From Culex pipiens pallens (taxonomy: Eukaryota > Arthropoda > Insecta > Diptera > Culicidae), in assembly GCF_016801865.2 (NCBI RefSeq), contig NC_068937.1, forward strand, positions 74,956,511 through 75,020,510: DNA of 64,000 bases, read 5' to 3'. Positions 56,921 to 64,000 of this stretch are shown here, piece by piece; position 1 is the first letter of the stretch; each line of letters opens with the position of its first letter. The position numbers and the translations under genes are program-made. Under the pieces are notes generated by a model. It made no database searches. It was not told the origin of the DNA and worked only from the letters and a program-made list of their open reading frames with translations.

Positions 56921-57291
56921 TCGCGGTCCTTCTTGGCAGAAAAGCTACTTGACAGCTCGTTCCAAGGGGACCATAGTTGATCCATCGAAAAAATGTTGTC
57001 TTGTCAAAAAAAATTTCGCATAAAAATGAAAAAAAGTGATCAGTTATGGTTTTTAACCGTGTTTTTTACCGTTATACATAAAAATTTACATAGGGCTTTA
57101 GTACCCAATTGGGTCCTAAAGCCCTATGTAGACTTGTAAATACAGCGGTAAAAAACACCATTTCTCATAACTTTTTTTTCATTTTAATGCAAAAAATTAA
57201 ATTGACAAGACAACATTTTTTCGATGGATCAACTATAGTCATGTTGGAAAGATCTGTCAAGTAGGACCTTTCCTGTCAAGAAGGACCGCGA
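56921..57291. mobile_element. Foldback/MITE inside the Jockey remnant
   Basis: TCGCGGTCCTTCTTG at 56921 is inverted at 57277-57291, and most of the ~185-bp arms pair (ATCCATCGAAAAAATGTTGT with its complement near 57205-57235). The centre is AGGGCTTTAGTACCCAATTG and its mirror, near 57105. Similar LINE-like sequence continues on the right side (ATCAATTTTAAATC). Confidence 0.75.
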
Positions 57292-57900
57292 AGTTCATTT
57301 TTTTAAAATTGGTTTAAAAATCAATTTTAAATCTTTTGCGGTTGTACAAAGGGTCATTGTACTAATCTAATCTAATCTAATCGAACACAAGCGCAGCCAG
57401 TCCGAAGAAAGCATCCTGGAAGAACTTGCGGTTAGATTACGCCTCAAGTCCTTTCTTGTCAATATTAATAATTGCAGTACATCCGAGTTACCCCAAAAAT
57501 GTACAGCAAAAATTAAAGCGGCCAGGCCTACTGCGTTGCATTAACCGCAGAGACAGATTCGGTGAACGGATCACATTTCACAGAATCAACAGGGGAGGAA
57601 GGATGCGTGGACATACCGTACCAAACGCTCCGAATCAGTTAGGTGTGGTGTGTAAGTGTAAATTGGCAAATAATTATATTTTTAGGAGGGAAGTGGAATT
57701 GGGCAATTGAAGTTGGGGAAAATGGGAATTGGGAAAAGGATAATGGGGAAGGGAGAGAAAGGTTATTTAATAATATCATAATATAGGGGAATATAATAAT
57801 TTAACAACTTATGATGGAAAGCTCTCACCAAGAAACAGCAAATCTTTAACATAATGCTCAAATCTTCAAAAGACGCCGCGAGGTGGTATCCCGATCGTCA
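57292..57900. other. LINE tail-like sequence and dispersed repeat
   Basis: TTGTACAAAGGGTCATTGTA followed by three CTAAT units (57360-57381) resembles a LINE 3' end and recurs near 58444. The 57512-57605 block matches the repeat at 38911-39040. The rest is unassigned. Confidence 0.5.
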
Positions 57901-57901
57901 G

Positions 57902-58327
57902 ATTCCAGGTTCTTCTCAGGAGACAGGCCGATCGTTTGACGTGAACACTTTCACTTTTGCACTGAGTATGTCCGCTCCCAACCAATATTTACCCATGGTT
58001 CGGTGATTGTCGTGTCCAAAATGAAGGCCGCGATGTTGCTGCCCAACGAAACGTCCATCCGTAACCTGCTCAGTCTGGGGTCTTCGGACGTGACCGATGG
58101 CGTACCGTAAGAATCGGTACAGCTTGGACGCAGAAGTTGGCCAACCATAAGCAGATACGTTAAATACAAAAAAATCGAAAACATGCTTTTTTAATATTAA
58201 AATATTGAAATAAAATCCATTATTCCAGGTTCTTCTCAGGAGACAGGCCGATCGTTTGACGTGAACACTTTCACTTTTGCACTGAGTATGTCCGCTCCCA
58301 ACCAATATTTACCCATGGTTCGGTGAT
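57902..58327. repeat. ~105-bp exact direct repeats flanking ~215 bp
   Basis: The block ATTCCAGGTTCTTCTCAGG ... ACCCATGGTTCGGTGATT occurs at about 57902-58006 and 58224-58327 without visible differences. The interior has a codon-like minus-strand frame (SYGTPSVTSEDPRLSRLRMD, then DTTITEPW) with no recognised family. The structure may be a tandem duplication of a gene fragment. Confidence 0.7.
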
Positions 58328-58339
58328 TCTAACAAAGAA

Positions 58340-58575
58340 GTTGCACTTATGGCCTGTTTTGAAAACTATACATAATTTTATCACAAGAAAATGTAAACTT
58401 TTTGCAAACCAATTGAATAACGACAACTTTTAAATTCTCTCGTTGTACAAAGGGTCATTGTACTCAGAAAAATAAGCTTTATCGTTGTGAACAATAATAT
58501 CACAAATTTAAGCTTCATTTAAGGACCCAATTGTCCCGTGAAAGAAGTCACCCAATTTAAATGTGCCAATTGTAT
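58340..58575 (-). pseudogene. Inverted copy of the Jockey remnant
   Basis: Read on the minus strand it matches about 56775-56900 and the tail near 57340 (GGGACAATTGGGTCC, TATTATTGTTCACAACGATA, AATGACCCTTTGTACAA). It covers the region just after the gag knuckles. Confidence 0.65.
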
Positions 58576-58602
58576 GTATGTATGTATGTATGTATGTATG
58601 AT
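58567..58602. repeat. (TATG)n microsatellite
   Basis: About eight TATG units. Confidence 0.95.
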
Positions 58603-59640
58603 CCCCATACCCGCAGGCAACTTGGTCCTGAAACACATGTGAGCGCTAGGTGAACAATTCGATCATCTTTTACTCCATAATCTGTACACCCACGTGCATA
58701 AGTTTTTTTGCACGAATTTTAATGCTACAAATACCGGCGCATAAAATAAAATGGTTTCCCTTTTCCCTCCCCAAGCGCCGGAAATTTGTAGCGGGTGTAG
58801 GGACACTTCGCATAGACGCCCTTGCTCCCATCATGTCACTGAGGGTATGGAGCGACGAGAAATTAATAAGCATGCCCCCTAGTCGAACCTTCATTAGAGA
58901 AGCAGGCAATCCACAACTCACAGCGAACGACCAAAGGAACACCCTACCGCGTATATAGTAATAATTTTGGCGTAGATGTCTTGATTGATGTGTGTGTATG
59001 TCAGAATAAATGAAAGAATGAATGTCTTATAAAAGGAACAAGCTCACCAGATTCTTCAAAACCAGCTTCTCTTCAAACGTCTTCAGGCTTATGACAACAA
59101 CGAACGCCAGACTTGCTAGGGAATGCACGAGCCGTCCAATCCATGATTAAGTGCACTCCAAACACCACCGGAAACAGACAGCATATAAGGGCTTCACGGC
59201 ATTAGCTTTGAATTCAACTCGCATGCCTGAGCTGCACCGAAATGGGCTGAGGAATTCATAAATAAGCAAACAAAAAAAAACCAAAACAAACAAAAAAGTT
59301 AGTGTACGCAAAACAATAATAATAATAATAATAATAATAATAATCATAATAATTAGAAAAAAAAAAACAAAGTAAGACAAAAAGGTCGCGAAAAACTTCA
59401 GATATAATCTTTTAACGGTACACAACAACCAGAGCAATTACACCAAGATTTTGTTAAACACATTCTGGTAACTTCAAAACTATGATAACTATAGTTATAA
59501 TTTTTCATTCATCCCCAAAAGTACTGTTTACAAAACAATTGACCACAATGTTTGACTATTTTACCAATCAATTTTTTTTAGGATTGGGTTCGTAAGTTTG
59601 ACAGTATTAGAATCTGAAGACTACAACTTCCTTGAGAAAA
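58603..59640. other. Possible LINE 3' region with (TAA)n
   Basis: A plus-strand frame to 58958 (REAGNPQLTANDQ...) and non-coding sequence lead to an (ATA)n run at about 59316-59345, common at LINE 3' ends. No diagnostic motif is visible, so this is tentative. Confidence 0.35.
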
Positions 59641-61600
59641 AAAAAAAAAAAACAAAACAAAACAAAAAAAAAACAAAAAGGACCTTCTGTTACCAAGCAG
59701 TAAATGAATAAGAAATAATTGCAACCCGCATAAAGATTTCTGATGAACTTACAGTAAATTTTAACGTTACAAAACGATAAAATATATTGTCATTTTGACA
59801 GTGTTTTAACAGTAGACAGCATCGTTTTTTAAGATAATTTGCGTCGTATTTTGGGATTTTACCATAAAAAAGGGGGGTTGTTATGCACCGGTACCATAAA
59901 AATTTCGAAATTTTTCCATACATTTTTTTACCAAATACGACGCATTTTACTGTTAATCTAATGTTGCATTTTTCATCCAAAAACTCGTCCTGACTATAGA
60001 AATCATCATACATTAATAATAAAAACAGCAAGCATTACAATGCATTGCACAGTCAATTTACAGTTCTTCATGGTTTTTTATCTAGTAAATGATGCGGTAA
60101 AAACTATATGCGGACAATAAAACTAATAAGCATTACAATGAATTACACAGTAAAATTATAATTCTTTATGGTTTATTCCCCACTAAATACTACTGTGAAA
60201 ACTATTTTCGGACATTAAAATAAATAGTAAATAAAGTAAATTTTACAGTAGTTTTATTGTTATTCATAGTATGTTATTTATATTCAACATTGAACCACTT
60301 TGTTTATTTGTTCATGAATTGTTAACGCCTTCTTCAGCTTTTTGCAAATCGCCAAAAGGAATCCTTCCACGACGTTTTCTTTCGCTTTCGATTCCGTTTG
60401 AAACCCTCGATCGAGACCGGTTCCTGTTCCCCCTCGGGTGGGTGATGCCGTGGTGTGTTCAGTCTGTCCGCCGGTACCTTTTGTCGACTGGAGACTCCGG
60501 ATTGATTTGCTGGTATTAATAAATGAGAAGACAATTAAGTTAAGAAAAATCTTAATTTAAATAATCAAAATCTGGGGGATGAGACGAGAGAATGCGTAAC
60601 GTGATTTTCGAATGAGCACAAGCGTGACTTTTTCTTTGCACTTGAATAATTTGTTTTGAAATCTTCTGTGCGCATTTTTTTCCAAGTTTTCGGAAGACAA
60701 ATAACTGCGTCAGAAGTGGGTGAAGTTTTGCGAAGTCGGTTTGGAACAAAATGTAAGCAAGAGCTCTAAGAAGTACAGTGCCCATTTTGAGACAAAGTAC
60801 AAGTCTTAATAAATAACGTTTTGTACTAGAAAAAGCGAATCGTGCCCACAATTCGGGCGGAATCAATTGTTGGAGACGACCTCCGGATGAGCACTGAAAA
60901 GGGAGAAATAGCCAGTAGGAAGTGGGTTCATTGGAGAAAGAATGGCTCTACGACGACTTTACTGGTAATGGTTATGGTGATTCGGAGAATAATTACAAAA
61001 GGTTCGCTATATCAAAAGAAAAAGAAAATCAACAAACCATATTTGGTTTTTACAATAATTTCCCTAATGAATGATTACAATACTTGCTGCTTCTGGCGAA
61101 CAGTAAAATGGCTCCGCTTTGCAGTTCAAAACGGTTCCGCTTTTGAACCGCTCTATTCACCCCCCCAGATCAAAATTCTCAGATTTTATTCTGAGATTCT
61201 TAAATGCTTTTATTCAAGATATTTAAACAAAAACTTTGGTTATTAAATTTAAAATTTATTTAAGCCCTTTATTTTAAATTTCTCAAATTATCAAATCAAA
61301 TGCAGACTGTATTTGAATTTTTGAACCCACAGTTTCTAATTTAATTTTTTATACCGTCGTTTTTTAATTTTGTATTTTCAGGATTTGGGAGTTTTGAAAT
61401 TGTAGAATTTCAATTTGCTTTAAATTTTTAAATTTTCTTTTTTCAAGTTTTGAAAAAAAATATTTAAATGTATAATTTTCAAATGTTTAAATTGCTAAAT
61501 TTCAAAATCTAAGATATCTTAACTTTTGAATTCTTCATTTCGTTGATCAAGCTTCCGTGTCCCGTAATCAAATAGCTCCGCACCGTTGCAAATGCCTCCT
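59641..61600. other. Non-coding, nothing recognised
   Basis: AT-rich, including an A-rich run at 59638-59680. Open frames such as 60842-61246 show no recognisable domain. Confidence 0.45.
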
Positions 61601-62500
61601 GTAAAAGAAAAAAAATAACAAAATAAACTTAAGAAAGTTACCCAAGCAGACCATTGTTTTTTTGCAAGCAGTTGACTTAGTCAAACTTTTCGACACCCTC
61701 AGCAAACGTCAAATCAGTACAAACTGGTGCCGAATCTCTTCCAGAAAAGATCCGGCAATAATTTTTATGGTTTGACGTTTGCGGAAAGAATCTTGAAAAT
61801 TTAAACAAATCACTTAATGCATCAGACCATGACAAACATCTGCTGCTGCTGCAGGAGGGGTTCCGCCATCTCCAAATTTCATGAAACGCCTGATATTTAC
61901 ATCCCGGAGCTCTTCTGATTCGTTGACGATTGAGGATCCTGTAAAATAGAAAAAAAAGGTATTTCCTAAGAGGGCTATAAAAATGGGGCTGGATACACTT
62001 CAAACGACGACGACGGAACGTGTGAGCGGCATAAACAATCGGACGCGACTGGCAACTTCTTTCAAACCGTTTCGGAAGAAATTCCAAAACATAACCACAC
62101 ACAAACACTACAAACGTCGGCGATGACGATGCACAAATCTTGGACGCGATTGCCAACTTCTTTGGAACCGGAAGAAGTTCAAAAACACACGCACCCACAC
62201 ATGACCGACGACGGAATCTGGCACACATCCTGGACGTATCTGGCAACTTTTATCCAAACCGGTCCGGAAGGACGACGACAACAGAATCTGGCACAAATCC
62301 CGGACGCATCTGGTAACTTCTTCCAAACCGGTCCGGAAGAAGTACCAAAACACACGTACCTACTTCAAACGACGACGATGGCGACGGAATCTGCCCCAAA
62401 TTGCGGACGCATTAATGTTCTTCACCGGTCCAAATACTCACCAAAAGTTGCTGACACTAATCTTCTTCTCCCTCCCGGATCAGTCACCCGGCAGATTTGA
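61601..62500. repeat. Degenerate ~60-125-bp tandem repeat (about 62.03-62.42 kb)
   Basis: CAACTTCTTCCAAACCGG, GTCCGGAAGAAGT and GGAATCTGGCACA-ATCC recur four to five times with small indels. Both strands are open over parts of it, giving frames of 125 and 189 codons, which I regard as repeat artefacts. The flanks are unassigned. Confidence 0.55.
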
Positions 62501-62746
62501 CGCCGGGAGTTTGGTTTTTCACAAGCACACGCGATTTCATTTCGATTAAAACTTTTGAAACTGCGGCCAAACAAAACAGGATCGAACACGCATCGCGAGT
62601 GAAAAAATTTGACAGCTTGCTCAACCCGCTCAACCATGGTGCGTTCGTTTGGGAGCGTCGTACGGTTCAGGCGACGACGTCAGGTGTCATGGTGTGTTCG
62701 TTTTGGGATCCTTATTATTTTATGCCTTTTCTTTTTTTGAGTAAAA

Positions 62747-63548
62747 ATGTTAAAATATTAAAATGTTAAAATGTTAAAATATTAAAATGTTAAAATGTTA
62801 AAATGTTAAAATGTTCAAATGTTAAAATGTTCAAATGTTAAAATGTTAAAATGTTAAAATGTTAAAATGTTAAAATGTTAAAATGTTAAAATGTTAAAAT
62901 GTTAAAATTTTAAAATTTTAAAATGTTAAAATGTTAAAATGTTAAAATGTTAAAATGTTAAAATGTGAAAATGTTAAAATGTTAAAATGTTAAAATGTTA
63001 AAATGTTAAAATGTTAAAATGTTAAAATGTTAAAATGTTAAATTGTTAAAAATTTTAAAATGTTAAAATGTTAAAATGTTAAAATGTTAAAATGTTAAAA
63101 TGTTAAAATGTTAAAATGTTAAAATGTTAAAATGTTAAAATGTTAAAATGTTAAAATGTTAAAATGTTAAAATGTTAAAATGTTAAAATGTTAAAATGTT
63201 AAAATGTTAAAATGTTAAAATGTTAAAATGTTAAAATGTTAAAATGTTAAAATGTTAAAATGTTAAAATGTTAAAATGTTAAAATGTTAAAATGTTAAAA
63301 TGTTAAAATGTTAAAATGTTGAAATGTTAAAATGTTCAAATGTTAAAATGTTAAAATGTTAAAATGTTAAAATGTTAAAATGTTAAAATGTTAAAATGTT
63401 AAAATGTTAAAATGTTAAAATATTAAAATGTTAAAATGTTAAAATGTTAAAATGTTAAAATGTTAAAATGTTAAAATGTTAAAATGTTTAAATGTTTAAA
63501 TGTTTAAATGTTGAAATGTTTAAATGTTTAAATGTTTAAATGTTTAAA
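62747..63548. repeat. (TTAAAATG)n octamer minisatellite, ~800 bp
   Basis: About 100 copies of an 8-bp unit with rare point variants (TTCAAATG, TTTAAATG near the right end). Confidence 0.97.
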
Positions 63549-63715
63549 TGTATTAATATTTTAATATTTTAATATATTAATAAATTATAGATTAATATAT
63601 CAATATATTAATAAATTAATATTTTAATAATTCAATATTTTATTATTTGAATATTTTAATATATTAATATATCAATATATTAATAAATTAATATTTTAAT
63701 ATTTTTTTTTGTGAG
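63549..63715. repeat. TTAATATATTAATA AT-only repeat
   Basis: Short palindromic TTAATAT/ATATTAA words, probably a derivative of the adjoining minisatellite. Confidence 0.8.
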
Positions 63716-64000
63716 GGAACAGTAAAATAATTAATGTTTTAATGCTTAAGTTTTTAAAATTGTTTGATTTGATTTGAGCTTTTCACAAAATCGTTTGTGA
63801 TGTTTTGTTTTTAAAATATAACTCGTTTTTAATACTTTTATTACATGATTCAAATTATTTTAAAAAAATCGTTCAAAAAAGTTCACACTACGCAACTATA
63901 ACATTACAATGAACGTAATGTAACAAAAAAATTGGAAAAAATGCATTATGAGATTTCCAATACAAAAACCATAAGATTTGCTATATTCATGCATTTTACG
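63716..64000. other. AT-rich end of the window
   Basis: Nothing recognised. Confidence 0.5.

Noticed and set aside
61677..62246. A 189-codon minus-strand frame as a gene
   Set aside because: It runs through a degenerate tandem repeat and is also open on the opposite strand; no domain is visible.
62747..63548. A CRISPR-like or telomeric array
   Set aside because: The 8-bp unit is uninterrupted and AT-rich, without spacers and unlike known telomere repeats; it is a simple minisatellite.

Overview
This is a repeat-dominated piece of an insect nuclear genome, most likely a mosquito and most likely Culex-like. Reasons: AT-rich intergenic DNA with GC-rich coding relics, introns of about 60 bp, Jockey-type non-LTR elements, tRNA-derived SINEs, dense MITEs and foldbacks, and degenerate copies of conserved animal genes. 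The species is inferred, not proven. There is one assembly gap of 100 N at 56279-56378. I see no operons, CRISPR arrays, rRNA or convincing functional tRNA genes.

Layout. 0-7 kb: SINEs (417-740; 3705-4093 with a 12-bp target-site duplication, TSD), a foldback element (2500-2848) and short repeats. 7.05-9.06 kb: a complete retroposon carrying only a Jockey-type ORF1 (gag), with a solo LTR nested in its 3' end. 9.4-18.9 kb: a graveyard of host-gene relics (alpha-tubulin, glutaredoxin-3, RACK1, RalGAP alpha and unassigned exons), broken by a truncated Jockey LINE, MITEs and a 1-kb retroposon. 19.2-21.6 kb: a Ty3/gypsy relic (5' LTR, primer-site region, integrase C-terminus) whose LTR holds a second complete ORF1-only retroposon. 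22.5-28.5 kb: a decamer satellite invaded by two nearly identical non-coding retroposons in opposite orientation. 29.4-30.3 kb: a tandem pair of an unclassified element. 31.0-32.7, 46.3-48.7, 51.0-52.6 and 55.5-55.7 kb: a terminal-inverted-repeat family carrying a conserved 93-bp exon with splice sites and an internal 226-bp tandem array of differing copy number.

39.7-41.7 kb holds the 3' exons of an unidentified nuclear-looking gene and a third ORF1-only retroposon of another family, again with a TSD. 43-56 kb is repeats: tandem arrays, a long hairpin, a 1.45-kb palindrome and a tandem array rich in CAAGATGGCGGC. 56.5-58.6 kb has broken Jockey gag fragments and a foldback. The window ends in a large octamer minisatellite (about 62.75-63.55 kb).

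How it fits together. The only long intact reading frames are ORF1 proteins of non-LTR retroelements; none of the three copies has an ORF2 (endonuclease/RT) between its TSDs. They would have to be moved in trans by autonomous LINEs. Two families best deserve follow-up: the ORF1-only retroposons, comparable to mammalian HAL1 'half-LINEs', and the exon-carrying inverted-repeat family.
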